DNA of 64,000 nucleotides. It comes from Moraxella catarrhalis (GTDB lineage Bacteria > Pseudomonadota > Gammaproteobacteria > Pseudomonadales > Moraxellaceae). This document shows, one piece after another, positions 1 to 9,692 of the stretch; positions within the stretch are counted from its first letter, which is position 1; each line of letters opens with the position of its first letter. The notes beneath the pieces are model-generated. The model made no database searches. It was given only the letters and a program-made list of their open reading frames with translations, and had not been told where the DNA came from. The stretch is taken from contig NZ_LXHE01000006.1 of the NCBI RefSeq assembly GCF_001656295.1, positions 1-64,000 on the forward strand. Reading direction: 5' to 3'. A program made the translations under genes and the position numbers.

Positions 1-763
1 ATCAGACATACCCGTTATTAATATAAAAGAACACTAAATCAAAGGCTTTAAAGTGATTCTCGAGTTTTTTGGAAAAGTTACAACTTCGCCTAACTGCTCG
101 TTTTATCCTATGCCGAATACGGCAATTATTTCCTTCGATGCCCACGGTGAAAAATTTACCAATTCTTTGAGTAAAGCCTTTAAAGCCAGTGACGAAGCTA
201 TCCCAATTATCACTGGCAATAACAGCACAAGTTACACCCAAGGCTTGAGGTTTTGCGCTTAATCGTTTAACCGTTTTAAGGTCTCGCTTTCCCCATACAT
301 AGGCAACAATTTCGCCTGTTTGACGGTGGTAAGCATAGATGAGCCATTGTTTGTTGCTCTTTTTACCTACGAACATCCATAGCTCGTCTACTTCTAGTTG
401 GTCATAGTGACTTTGCTTTGGTATCAGTCGGTAGTTGCATTTTTCCAAAGTAGCTAATACTTTACCTTGGCTAATCCTTTCAACGCAAGCGATGTCTTTT
501 ATGCCACTACCTCGTACCATGAGTTGGCGTATTTTGCTTTCTTTTTGAGAGTGACATCCAAGATAACTTAACGCATGGTCGCCAATAAATTGCCGCCTGC
601 AGTCTTTGCATTGGTAGTTCTGCTTACCATAGCTTTTTTTACCGTTTTTCTTTATACTGTCCCCTAAACAGGCTGGGCAGTTGATGTATAGTGTGATTTG
701 CATTTCACTATTTTATCAATTTCTCAGCCTGTTTTTTTACAGCATACTTTTTAAAGCACTACC
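1..763 (-). mobile_element. IS1-family insertion sequence, cut by left window edge
   Basis: The transposase ORF fills almost the whole interval. The right end is placed at 763, where the minus strand reads GGTAGTGCTTTAAAAAG outward-in. This resembles the GGTNNTG start of IS1-family terminal repeats. The left terminal repeat lies outside the window, so the target duplication cannot be checked; the bases just beyond the right end are TAATTTAGG. The element lies directly downstream of the gltS terminator, so it does not appear to break gltS. What lies on its other side is unknown. The family is clear from the transposase; the exact right boundary is an inference. Confidence 0.8.
2..703 (-). CDS. 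IS1-family transposase, single uninterrupted ORF
   Basis: This 233-residue protein catalyses transposition of its IS1-family element. The N-terminus has a zinc finger (C9, C12, C32, C35) like InsA. A linker and a DDE catalytic core like InsB follow: D106 in VDELW, D165 in ASDNWDSF, and E190 in VGIEGNN. The W-x-Y-A-Y and FSK-x-x-E-x-H stretches near the core are also IS1-like. In classical IS1 the InsA and InsB parts are joined by programmed frameshifting. Here one continuous frame encodes both, as in several later-described IS1 relatives. The ORF starts at an ATG and stops 2 bases from the window edge, so it looks intact and possibly active. Confidence 0.9.
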   Translation of the reverse strand: MQITLYINCPACLGDSIKKNGKKSYGKQNYQCKDCRRQFIGDHALSYLGCHSQKESKIRQLMVRGSGIKDIACVERISQGKVLATLEKCNYRLIPKQSHYDQLEVDELWMFVGKKSNKQWLIYAYHRQTGEIVAYVWGKRDLKTVKRLSAKPQALGVTCAVIASDNWDSFVTGFKGFTQRIGKFFTVGIEGNNCRIRHRIKRAVRRSCNFSKKLENHFKAFDLVFFYINNGYV

Positions 764-776
764 TAATTTAGGTATC

Positions 777-810
777 AAAAAATCCCAAGCAATGTGCTTG
801 GGATTTTTAT
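777..810 (-). terminator. Rho-independent terminator of gltS
   Basis: A near-perfect stem AATCCCAAGC / GCTTGGGATT with a 5-base loop is followed on the minus strand by a T run. It lies about 25 bases downstream of the gltS stop codon. Confidence 0.85.
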
Positions 811-832
811 TGATGGGTGATCAGCGATCAAC

Positions 833-2104
833 TCAGCCAAGCACACCGATGAAGGTTTGTAGAATTGCCACGTTCATGATATCAACAAAGAACGCACCGA
901 CCATCGGAACGATCAAGAATGCTTTATGAGAAGGCATATAGCGGTCTGTGATCGCCTGCATATTGGCGATGGCAGTTGGTGTCGCGCCCAAGCCAAAGCC
1001 GCAATGACCAGCAGCAAGTACCGCTGCGTCGTAATCTTTACCCATCACACGGAATGTCAAGAAGTACGCATAAGCAATCATCGCCACCGTCTGTGCAGCT
1101 AAAATGATCAAGATCGGACCTGCCAAGTCGGTCAGCTCCCACAGTTTGAGCGACAATAAAGCCATCGCCAAAAACAATGACAGCGCCGCGTTACCAAAGA
1201 CATCGATGGCGCGATCAAACATATCAAAATTAAAAATCGTGGTCAAAGTATTACGAATCACCACACCACCAAACAGCGCCCAAACAAAGGTCGGTAGCTC
1301 AAACCAAGTATCCCTTGCCACTCCAGTCATGATATCAGCAAATGCCAAACACGCCGCAAATAGTGCCAGTGTCTCAATCGCTGATGATGCCGTGATCAGA
1401 CGGATATTATCAGGTCTTTCAAACATCTCTTTGTGTGCGGTATCGTCATCAAGATCATGCTTGGTGCTGTAAAGTGAGTGCTTAGCGGCAAGCTTTTCAA
1501 CTTCTGATTGATCGGCTTTTTTGGCAGTTGGTTCAATCCCTAACTGATTGGTCAATCGCTTAGCAACAGGACCGCCGATGATACCGCCTGCCACCAAACC
1601 ATAGGTAGCACAAGCAATGCCCAAAGTCGTCGCACCCACTAAGCCATATTTATCTTCAAAGGTCGATCCCCAAGCGCCTGCCGTACCATGACCCCCTGTC
1701 AGCGATACCGAGCCTGCCACCAATCCCATCAAAGGATCTAAGCCCAGCACTGTCGCCAAACCGACGCCGACGGCATCTTGAAGCAAGATAAAGCCTGATA
1801 CGACAAATAGGAAAATGAATAAAGGTTTACCGCCTGCTTTTAGTCGTCCAAAATCTGCCGACAAGCCAATAGAAGCAAAAAACATCAGCATACACGCTGT
1901 TTGTAACTCTTTTTGAAAAGCAAAGCTGTAGCCAAAAAAGAAATTCAAACAATACACGATGATGGCAGCAATCAGACCGCCTGCCACTGGCTCAGGGATG
2001 TTAAAATCCCCCAAAAATTTAATTTTCTTGACCAAAAAACGCCCCAGCAACAATACCAGTGTCGCCAAGATCAGCGTATAATAGCCGTTTAAAGTAATTT
2101 CCAT
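833..2104 (-). CDS. gltS: Sodium/glutamate symporter GltS
   Basis: This inner-membrane carrier couples sodium entry to glutamate uptake (GltS/ESS family). The protein is highly hydrophobic, with about 10-12 membrane segments. It has the family stretch IPEPVAGGL near the N-terminus and repeated glycine-rich segments such as GHGTAGAWG and GHCGFGLGATPTA in the two half-repeats. I place the start at the ATG at 2104, because an AGGAGC ribosome site sits 5 bases upstream of it and the N-terminus then aligns with E. coli GltS. An ATG 27 bases upstream (2131) has no such site. The product is 423 residues. It is followed by its own terminator and appears monocistronic. Confidence 0.93.
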   Translation of the reverse strand: MEITLNGYYTLILATLVLLLGRFLVKKIKFLGDFNIPEPVAGGLIAAIIVYCLNFFFGYSFAFQKELQTACMLMFFASIGLSADFGRLKAGGKPLFIFLFVVSGFILLQDAVGVGLATVLGLDPLMGLVAGSVSLTGGHGTAGAWGSTFEDKYGLVGATTLGIACATYGLVAGGIIGGPVAKRLTNQLGIEPTAKKADQSEVEKLAAKHSLYSTKHDLDDDTAHKEMFERPDNIRLITASSAIETLALFAACLAFADIMTGVARDTWFELPTFVWALFGGVVIRNTLTTIFNFDMFDRAIDVFGNAALSLFLAMALLSLKLWELTDLAGPILIILAAQTVAMIAYAYFLTFRVMGKDYDAAVLAAGHCGFGLGATPTAIANMQAITDRYMPSHKAFLIVPMVGAFFVDIMNVAILQTFIGVLG

Positions 2105-2383
2105 AAGTGCTCCTATCAGGGCAAATTTCACACCTTATCATGCACATTCATACTGCTGCACCAGCCAGTCATGATAATCCCAAGTTGTTTAGTCAATTCA
2201 ATAGACGCGGGCAATTATAAGGCATATTCTTTGCAGTCATCAGTGTATTTAAAAAATTACAGCATTCATTTGTTACAATATATTTCAAAAACGGCAATTT
2301 GTCACTGTTAAAAGCCTATAAAAGTCCATCAAAAAGATTCAGCCAAGCCACCAACTGCCAAATACCAAGCTAAAAACATCTAA
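2105..2383. other. Intergenic region upstream of gltS
   Basis: There is no credible gene here. On the minus strand a TATAAT hexamer (2214-2219) lies about 110 bases upstream of gltS, but the -35 match is poor. I see no clear operator. Confidence 0.4.
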
Positions 2384-2416
2384 AAAACCCCAAATCGCAC
2401 AGATTTGGGGTTTGGG
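2384..2416 (-). terminator. Rho-independent terminator of purL
   Basis: The stem AACCCCAAATC / GATTTGGGGTT with a 5-base loop is followed by a T run on the minus strand. It lies 40 bases after the purL stop. Confidence 0.88.
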
Positions 2417-2455
2417 TCTCGTCATCATAAGCCAAATTTAGCTTATCATACTCAA

Positions 2456-5400
2456 TCAGCGCAAAAACGCACGCGCATTGCGGAACAGTCGCATCCAAGC
2501 ACCATCTTGAGTCCACTCATCAGGTTTCCACGAGTGATTGACCGCGCGCAGGGTGCGCTCAGGGTGCGGCATCATCAAAGTGACACGACCATCGTTACTA
2601 CAAATGCCCGTTACACCTTCTGGTGAGCCATTTGGGTTTAAAGGATAATGTTCGGTAGGGTTGCCTTGGCTATCAACATAACGCAGCACAATCTGACCAT
2701 GGCGAGCCAGCTCTGACAGGGATTTATCATCCAAATTGGCATAGCCCTCACCGTGAGCAATGGCAATCGGCAAAATGCTGTCTTGCATGCCTTTTAACAG
2801 TACCGACTTGGTGCGCTCAACTCGCACATTGACAGTACGCGCCTCAAAACGGGCTGATTTATTGGCAATAAAGCGTGGGAAATGTTCAGCGCCAATCATC
2901 AGGTCTTTTAGCTGACTCATCATCTGACAGCCGTTACACACACCGAGCGCAAAAGTCTCAGGGCGATGGAAGAATCTGGCAAATTGCATCCGCAGCTCAT
3001 CGTGGAACAGCACTGAGTTTGCCCAACCAGAGCCCGCCCCCAAAACGTCACCGTAACTAAAGCCGCCACACGCCACCAATCCTTCAAAATCACGCAAATT
3101 AATGCGTCCGCTCATCAAGTCGCTCATATGCACATCAATGGCATCAAAGCCTGCACGCACAAAGCCTGCGCCCATCTCTAGATGTCCGTTCACCCCTTGC
3201 TCACGCAAAATGGCAACTTTTGGTAAGCTGGTGCGACTGTTCACATACGGCGCTTCTACCGCCAAATCCAAGTCATAATTGGCATCAGCAATCAAGCCAT
3301 GATGAGTGGTATCATCGATGAGCGCAAATTCTTGATCGGCGCATGCAGGATTGTCACGCAGACTTTGGATGGCATGGCTGACTTTTGACCACTGCTTTTG
3401 AAGCTCACTGCGGCTAAATGACCATGATTGGCTTGGCGTTTCGATGCTTAATACATCGATGCCAGCGCCGCCTGCAGGCGTTGTTTTGGCTTGACCGATC
3501 AAGCTGACAAACTCGCTCACCTGATGTGTTTGGGCTAATTCAACAAACGCTGCCACATCTTCGGGCAGAACTTGAACCACCGCGCCCAATTCTTCGGCGA
3601 ACAGCTGACCTAGTAGATTATCATCGCTCAGCGCAAGGCCAATCGCCATGCGACTGGCGAACTGCATCTCTGCAACCGACGCAATCAAACCGCCATCACC
3701 GATATCATGATAAGCTTGGATGATGCCTGCTTTTGCCGCCGCTTGAATGAAAGCAAAGAAATTGGCCAAATCCTCGGGGCGCTCTAAATCTGGACACTGA
3801 TCACCAAGCTGACTTAAAGTCTGCGCTAAGATTGAGCCGCCCAAACGAAGCTTGCCTGCCGACAGATCAATGCGATATAGTGCCGAATCGGTATTTTTTA
3901 GAGCTGGGGTGAGTGTGCCTGCCACATCTTGGACAGGCGCAAATGCGGTGATGATCAAGCTCATCGGTGACGTGACCGACTTGTCTGTGCCATCCTCATT
4001 CCAAACCGCTTTCATAGATAAGCTGTCTTTACCCACAGGGATGGTGATGCCAAGCGCAGGACATAGCTCCTCGCCTACAGCATGAACGGCGTCAAATAAG
4101 GCTGCATCTTCTTTTTCGTCGCCACATGCCGCCATCCAGTTGGCTGACAAGGTGACATCACTGATTTTGGCAATCCGAGCTGAAGCGATGTTGGTCACCG
4201 CCTCACCAACTGCCAGACGTGCCGACGCCTTAGGATCGATGAGTGCAACTGGCGCACGCTCGCCCATTGCCATGGCTTCGCCTGTGATGGCGTTAAGTGC
4301 GGTGCTCGTCACAGCACAGTCTGCCACAGGCACTTGATAACGCCCAACATATTGATCTTGGGTTACCATACCAGTAATCGAGCGATCGCCAATAGAAATT
4401 AGGAATGACTTACTGGCAACTGTCGGATGGCGTAGAACATCTTTGATACTGGTGGCGATATCTACCGAGGCGGTATCAAGCGGCTTGAGATTTGGTGCTG
4501 TACGGCTAAAGCTTCGCTTCATCTTTGGCGTACCGCCTAACAATACCTGCATCGGCATATCCACAGGCTGCTCTGGTAATAAACTGTCATCCACCGTCAG
4601 CTGGCGCACTGTAGTCGCTGTACCCAAAATGGCATAGGGGCAGCGCTCACGAGCACAGATACTATCAAATAACGCCTCACTTTCTAGACGGATGGCAAGC
4701 ACGTAGCGCTCTTGAGCTTCGTTTGACCAAATCGCCATCGGTGACATGCCTGCCTCAAGCGAAGGCACCTTACGCAGATTCAGATGCGCGCCAAGCTCAT
4801 GATCATCGACCAGCTCTGGCATGGCATTTGATAAGCCGCCAGCGCCGACATCATGGATTGAGACGATTGGGTTATTATCCACTCCGTCTTTGGTCATCGC
4901 CCAGCAGGTATCAATCACCTCTTGGCAGCGGCGCTCCATCTCAGCATTGTCACGCTGCACCGACGCAAAATCAAGCCCTTCATCTAGCTCACCGCTATCA
5001 ACTGAACTGGCTGCACCGCCGCCCAAACCAATCTGCATGGCAGGACCGCCCAACACGATCAGCAGATCGCCTTCTTGGATGGTGTTTTTTTGGACCAAAT
5101 CACGCTTGATATTCCCATAGCCGCCTGCGATCATGATGGGCTTATGATAGCCACGCATTTGGCTGCCATCTTGGGCATCGGAGGTGTCTAGCTGAAAAGT
5201 ACGAAAATAGCCATTTAAATTAGGACGACCAAACTCATTGGCGAACGCAGCGCCGCCCAGTGGTCCTTCAATCATGATATCAAGTGCCGATGCCATGCGT
5301 GCAGGCTTGCCATAGTCGGCAGCAGAGACTTGACCTGAAGTTTCCCATTTTTCAGGCATATCAGGCAGATGCAAATGTGAGACGCTAAAGCCTGTCAAGC

Positions 5401-6400
5401 CTGCTTTGGGCTTGCCGCCGCGACCTGTGGCGCCTTCATCACGGATCTCGCCGCCTGCACCTGTCGCTGCGCCTGCAAATGGTGCGATGGCGGTTGGGTG
5501 GTTGTGGGTCTCAACCTTCATTAGGATGTCAATTTGCTCATTATGAAAGTCATACTGAGCCTCGCCATCGGCGTTTTTGGTTGGATAAAAGCGCTCCGCC
5601 ACGAAGCCTTCCATGACCGCAGCGTTATCCTTATAAGCCGATAAAATGCCGTCAGAATTTTTTTCGTGCGTATTACGAATCATCTTAAACAAAGACTTAG
5701 GCTGCACATCGCCGCCGACCGTCCACTCAGCATTAAAGATCTTATGTCGACAATGCTCGGAGTTGGCTTGGGCAAACATCATCAGCTCAACATCGGTTGG
5801 GTTGCGACCAAGCTTGGTGAAATTATCCACCAAATAATCTATGTCTTCAGCCGACAGCGCAAAGCCGTATTCGGTATTTGCCGCCACCAAGACATCTTTA
5901 CCAAAACCCATGATATCCACCGCGCCCAAATGCGCAGGCTCGCCATCAATAAACAGCGCCGACACATCCGCCAAATCATACACCAAGCTTTGGGTCATGC
6001 GATCATGCAAAATGGCTTCGGCAGCTGCAGGCAAGCGCTTGGGCAAGTTTTCACCTGTCAGCGTGTACACGATCACACGCTCGACACGCCCAATCGCTAC
6101 GCCGCAGTTATTAAAAATATCGGTCGCCTTAGATGCCCAGGGGCTGATCGTCCCAAAACGCGGTGCAACCACCACCTGCACTTGTCCGTCGTCAGCACTG
6201 TTTAGGCTTGGTGCTTGACCTTGATTTAATAAATCAATCGCTTTTTTGTGATCAGACTCTGACAGCGGTTCATCAAACACATAAACCTGCTGACTGCTCA
6301 AGGCATGAATAGCTAGCCCAGCTTTTTGTTTGAGTTGGTCGGCTAATTTTTGTGCTTGGAAATCGGTCAAAAACCCTAAGCCTGCGATGGTGCTCATCAT
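2456..6400 (-). CDS. purL: Phosphoribosylformylglycinamidine synthase PurL
   Basis: PurL converts FGAR, glutamine and ATP to FGAM in de novo purine synthesis. At 1314 residues it is the large single-chain form of gammaproteobacteria (E. coli about 1295). The order is an N-terminal PurS-like domain, a linker, two AIRS-type ATP-binding halves (the first with VETHNHPTAI and GAATGAGGEIRDEG) and a C-terminal class I glutaminase. The glutaminase triad is visible: nucleophile C1155 in GVCNGCQMM, then H1279 and E1281 in PHPER. The start at 6400 has AAGGG 8 bases upstream; the adjacent second ATG is equally possible. The gene stands alone between terminators. Confidence 0.97.
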   Translation of the reverse strand: MMSTIAGLGFLTDFQAQKLADQLKQKAGLAIHALSSQQVYVFDEPLSESDHKKAIDLLNQGQAPSLNSADDGQVQVVVAPRFGTISPWASKATDIFNNCGVAIGRVERVIVYTLTGENLPKRLPAAAEAILHDRMTQSLVYDLADVSALFIDGEPAHLGAVDIMGFGKDVLVAANTEYGFALSAEDIDYLVDNFTKLGRNPTDVELMMFAQANSEHCRHKIFNAEWTVGGDVQPKSLFKMIRNTHEKNSDGILSAYKDNAAVMEGFVAERFYPTKNADGEAQYDFHNEQIDILMKVETHNHPTAIAPFAGAATGAGGEIRDEGATGRGGKPKAGLTGFSVSHLHLPDMPEKWETSGQVSAADYGKPARMASALDIMIEGPLGGAAFANEFGRPNLNGYFRTFQLDTSDAQDGSQMRGYHKPIMIAGGYGNIKRDLVQKNTIQEGDLLIVLGGPAMQIGLGGGAASSVDSGELDEGLDFASVQRDNAEMERRCQEVIDTCWAMTKDGVDNNPIVSIHDVGAGGLSNAMPELVDDHELGAHLNLRKVPSLEAGMSPMAIWSNEAQERYVLAIRLESEALFDSICARERCPYAILGTATTVRQLTVDDSLLPEQPVDMPMQVLLGGTPKMKRSFSRTAPNLKPLDTASVDIATSIKDVLRHPTVASKSFLISIGDRSITGMVTQDQYVGRYQVPVADCAVTSTALNAITGEAMAMGERAPVALIDPKASARLAVGEAVTNIASARIAKISDVTLSANWMAACGDEKEDAALFDAVHAVGEELCPALGITIPVGKDSLSMKAVWNEDGTDKSVTSPMSLIITAFAPVQDVAGTLTPALKNTDSALYRIDLSAGKLRLGGSILAQTLSQLGDQCPDLERPEDLANFFAFIQAAAKAGIIQAYHDIGDGGLIASVAEMQFASRMAIGLALSDDNLLGQLFAEELGAVVQVLPEDVAAFVELAQTHQVSEFVSLIGQAKTTPAGGAGIDVLSIETPSQSWSFSRSELQKQWSKVSHAIQSLRDNPACADQEFALIDDTTHHGLIADANYDLDLAVEAPYVNSRTSLPKVAILREQGVNGHLEMGAGFVRAGFDAIDVHMSDLMSGRINLRDFEGLVACGGFSYGDVLGAGSGWANSVLFHDELRMQFARFFHRPETFALGVCNGCQMMSQLKDLMIGAEHFPRFIANKSARFEARTVNVRVERTKSVLLKGMQDSILPIAIAHGEGYANLDDKSLSELARHGQIVLRYVDSQGNPTEHYPLNPNGSPEGVTGICSNDGRVTLMMPHPERTLRAVNHSWKPDEWTQDGAWMRLFRNARAFLR

Positions 6401-6502
6401 GGTGGTTACCCTTTGCTAAAGACGCCAAAAAGGTGGCAATATCATCAAAAATAAATGTTTTTTATTATAACAGATTTTAAGGCGATGTTTTCATGAAATC
6501 AA

Positions 6503-6530
6503 AAAAGGGATGAAAATTTCATCCCCCTTT
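6503..6530 (-). terminator. Terminator downstream of the Bcr/CflA gene
   Basis: A palindrome built on GGGATGAAA / TTTCATCCC is followed on the minus strand by six T residues. It is about 85 bases past the transporter stop. Confidence 0.7.
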
Positions 6531-6614
6531 CATGGCACAATCGGCTTGATCATTGATCACAAAATCGGTCTTTATCAAGATCATTTTGGGCTTGGTGGCG
6601 CCCAAAAGAAGTGC

Positions 6615-7838
6615 TTAGTCCATGCTAGATAAATCAAGCTTTGGATCAATCAAAAACACCATAAAAGTACCAATCGCCACCAAAATACTGGTCGTGATGC
6701 CAAGCTTAGTGACAGGATCCAAATCAAACAAGCCAATGAGCAGACCGCCAAAAATACCTACTGAAAACTGCAGCGCGCCTTGTAGTGCACTTGCCAAGCC
6801 TGCACGCTTTTTTTGAAATGCTAACGCGATGGCGGTCGCGTTCGGCTGCGTAAAACCTAGCCCTGCAATACAAATAAAGATACTGGCAAATACCCAATAA
6901 AAATTCGCCGCACCGCCAAAGCTTAGACCCAGTATCAGCAGCACCGCAGCAGCGATCAACTGAATCAGCGCCCCAGTGCGCAGCAAGCTCACCAAATGAA
7001 AACGCTTGGTCAAGAACTGATTTACTTGGGTTAGCGCAATGAATCCAAAAGCATTCATCCCAAAAGCGATGGCAAATTGATGCTCTGTCAGCCGATAATT
7101 CACCATAAACAGCTCACTTGAGATGGACAAATAAATAAAAAATGCACCTTGAAGCAGCCCTGATGCGACTGCAGGCAGCATAAAGGTACGGTCTTTCATC
7201 AAGCTAAGATACTGTCCAAAGCTTTCGGACATTGGGCGGGTATTGCGATTTTCAGGCTTTAGGGTTTCTTTTAAGAAAAATTTGGTCAAAAGCAGGTTTA
7301 GCACCCCAAAGCCTGCCAAAAACCAAAATACGCCATGCCAATCTGCCACTCTTAAAATCAGCGCACCCAAACTGGGTGCCAAGATCGGCGCAATGCCCAT
7401 CACCAGCACCATCAAGCTAAAAGCACGCGCCGATTGCACGGGGTTGAGCGTATCACGAATGGCAGCTCGTGTGACAACGGTCGTCACACAGGCACCAAGT
7501 GCTTGTAAGGTTCTTGCAATAAATAGCACATATGCGTTATTGGTTGTTGCACAGATGATTGATGCGATGATAAAAATGCTCATGCCCAAGTATAACGGGC
7601 GTACTCGTCCAACACGATCGCTAAATGGTCCATAAAACAGCTGCCCGAACACCAATCCCAAAAAATACGCCGGCACAGATTTGGCAATTGTACTGATATT
7701 GACGCTAAAATCTTCTGCCATACTCGGAAACGCAGGCAAATACATATCAATCGATAAAGGTCCGATGGCAATCATCACGCCCAGCATCATCACCCAAAGC
7801 ACGGGAAACTTTGTATCGTGATTATTTGTTGTTGTCAT
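6615..7838 (-). CDS. Bcr/CflA-family drug:proton antiporter (MFS)
   Basis: This 407-residue, 12-helix major facilitator protein is predicted to export drugs in exchange for protons. TM1 carries the Bcr/CflA signature GPLSIDMYLPAFP, with the conserved acidic D31. Loop 2-3 has MFS motif A, GPFSDRVGRVRP (residues 70-81). TM5 carries a proline/glycine-rich antiporter motif C-like segment (VMGIAPILAPSLG). The exact substrate cannot be read from sequence; bicyclomycin, chloramphenicol and sulfonamide are typical of the family. The annotated ATG lacks a good ribosome site, and internal methionines at 17/18 are an alternative. It diverges from pilB. Confidence 0.9.
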   Translation of the reverse strand: MTTTNNHDTKFPVLWVMMLGVMIAIGPLSIDMYLPAFPSMAEDFSVNISTIAKSVPAYFLGLVFGQLFYGPFSDRVGRVRPLYLGMSIFIIASIICATTNNAYVLFIARTLQALGACVTTVVTRAAIRDTLNPVQSARAFSLMVLVMGIAPILAPSLGALILRVADWHGVFWFLAGFGVLNLLLTKFFLKETLKPENRNTRPMSESFGQYLSLMKDRTFMLPAVASGLLQGAFFIYLSISSELFMVNYRLTEHQFAIAFGMNAFGFIALTQVNQFLTKRFHLVSLLRTGALIQLIAAAVLLILGLSFGGAANFYWVFASIFICIAGLGFTQPNATAIALAFQKKRAGLASALQGALQFSVGIFGGLLIGLFDLDPVTKLGITTSILVAIGTFMVFLIDPKLDLSSMD

Positions 7839-7879
7839 TTTAATCTATAATTATGTATGGGTTTATCGTAAAAATCGTT

Positions 7880-7888
7880 ATTGTATCA
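7880..7888 (-). promoter_or_regulatory. Possible extended -10 promoter for the Bcr/CflA gene
   Basis: The minus strand reads TGA-TACAAT, an extended -10 element, about 40 bases upstream of the start. No good -35 was seen. Confidence 0.3.
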
Positions 7889-7994
7889 CAACTGTGTTAA
7901 TTTTAATTTTTAGAAACTGTCAAAAGACCTTGCGCACAGTTTGCGTTTTCGATGATAATAAGCCCTTTATGATCCGATCAATCTAAGCCATCTC

Positions 7995-9692
7995 ATGACC
8001 ATCGCCCTACCGCCTCTCGCCCGCCTTATCTTACAGCATCATCTGATGAAAGAAGACGACTTATCAAAAGCCGCCGCCGATGCCAAACATTTGCAGCGCT
8101 CATTTGCTCAGCATCTGGTCATAAGCCAGCTCATGGACGCATCTCAGCTATCGCACATCCAAAGCTTAAGCCAAAATCTACCCATTTATGAACTACCCAA
8201 TCAGCTTAGTCAAGCCATCGAAACTGGTCTGGATCCTGCGCTGTTTATCAAATATCGGATGCTGCCTTTAAGCTGCGATGAGCACACGCTGACCCTAGCC
8301 ATGAGTGATGTGACCGATAAAGACGCCATCGCCGCCATTCGCTTTCATGCGCGCCGTCAGATCCGACCTGTGCTTGTCGAAGAAGATAAGCTCTCCGCCT
8401 TATTAGATAGGCTGTATTTGGGTGCAGGCACGTTTGATGACGCCCAAAAAACAGTATCAAGCCCCCAAGCTCAAGCGGATGACGCCCCCACCGTACGCTT
8501 TGTCAATCAGCTGTTCGCCGATGCCATCCGCCTAAAAGCGTCCGATATTCATTTTGAGCCTTATGATGCCAGTTATCGCATCCGCTTTCGCATTGATGGC
8601 GTGATGCAAGTGATACATAGTCCGCCCAAATCTTTGGCTGCCAAGATCGCCTCTTATATCAAAGTGATGGCAAATCTTGATATCGCTGAGCGTCGCCGTG
8701 CTCAAGACGGGCGCTTGAAATTCGATACTCAAGACGGGCGCTCAGTGGACTTTCGTGTCAGTACGCTGCCCACTTTATATGGTGAAAAGGTGGTACTAAG
8801 ACTGCTTGACTCTGCTCAGGCACTCATTGGGCTAGATGCGCTTGGGATGGATGACGCCCAAAAACAGCTATTCATTCATGCGCTATCGCGCCCTCAAGGC
8901 ATGATTTTGGTGACAGGTCCCACAGGCTCAGGCAAGACAGTTTCGCTGTACACCGCTTTGATGCGTCTCAATCAGCCTGAAATTAATATTTTAAGCTGCG
9001 AAGATCCTGTTGAGATTAATTTGCCTGGTGTCAATCAGGTTAATATCAATCCCAAAGTACAGCTAGATTTTGCCGATGCGCTCAGAGCATTTTTGCGTCA
9101 AGATCCCGATGTGATTATGGTCGGAGAAATTCGCGATACTGACACTGCCCAAATCGCCACCACCGCTGCCCAAACAGGGCATTTGGTCTTATCAACGTTG
9201 CACACCAACTCAGCCAGCGATACCATCACGCGTATGCATAGCATGGGCGTGCCATCTTTTCATTTGGCAAGCAGCTTAAGCCTGATCATCGCCCAAAGGC
9301 TGGCTCGCCGACTGTGCGACGCCTGCAAGCAGCCTACCACCTTACCAGATGATGTACTCAGATCGGCAGGATTTAGCGATCAAGACATCGCTATGCACCC
9401 AACGCTTTATACGCCTGTCGGCTGCCATAAATGCAAGGATGGTCATCAGGGGCGAGTGGGTATCTTTGAAGTGCTGCCCATCACGCCGCCCATGGCTGAA
9501 CTGATTTTGGCGCAGGCATCCGCTGCCAAAATCGATGCTTGGGCGCGTGCTCAAGGTCATGACAGTCTTAGACAAGCAGGCATCAAAAAAGTACTTGCCG
9601 GTCAGATCAGTCTCACCGAGATGCATCGCGTCACTTCTGAATCGTGGCAAAGTCGTTCTAGCTCTGTGGATAATCCTGTGGATAAAGTATAA
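7995..9692 (+). CDS. pilB: Type IV pilus extension ATPase PilB
   Basis: PilB is the cytoplasmic hexameric ATPase that powers pilus polymerisation. The protein has 565 residues, matching P. aeruginosa PilB. An N-terminal GspE/MshEN-type domain covers about residues 1-150. The ATPase core has Walker A GPTGSGKT (308-315), an Asp box, Walker B VIMVGEIRD (373-381) and a His box around GHLVLSTLHT. A tetracysteine zinc site is present (C441, C444, C477, C480). It is the first gene of a pilB-pilC-pilD-coaE unit. The ribosome site before the ATG is weak. The last codons overlap two perfect DnaA-box sequences (see findings). Confidence 0.96.
   Translation: MTIALPPLARLILQHHLMKEDDLSKAAADAKHLQRSFAQHLVISQLMDASQLSHIQSLSQNLPIYELPNQLSQAIETGLDPALFIKYRMLPLSCDEHTLTLAMSDVTDKDAIAAIRFHARRQIRPVLVEEDKLSALLDRLYLGAGTFDDAQKTVSSPQAQADDAPTVRFVNQLFADAIRLKASDIHFEPYDASYRIRFRIDGVMQVIHSPPKSLAAKIASYIKVMANLDIAERRRAQDGRLKFDTQDGRSVDFRVSTLPTLYGEKVVLRLLDSAQALIGLDALGMDDAQKQLFIHALSRPQGMILVTGPTGSGKTVSLYTALMRLNQPEINILSCEDPVEINLPGVNQVNINPKVQLDFADALRAFLRQDPDVIMVGEIRDTDTAQIATTAAQTGHLVLSTLHTNSASDTITRMHSMGVPSFHLASSLSLIIAQRLARRLCDACKQPTTLPDDVLRSAGFSDQDIAMHPTLYTPVGCHKCKDGHQGRVGIFEVLPITPPMAELILAQASAAKIDAWARAQGHDSLRQAGIKKVLAGQISLTEMHRVTSESWQSRSSSVDNPVDKV

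Noticed and set aside
4723-5109. 128-codon plus-strand frame inside purL
   Set aside because: It lies antisense within a conserved part of PurL; the length is explained by codon bias on the opposite strand.
5666-6205. 179-codon plus-strand frame inside purL
   Set aside because: It is antisense to the well-conserved PurL N-terminal half, and its protein has an implausible composition.
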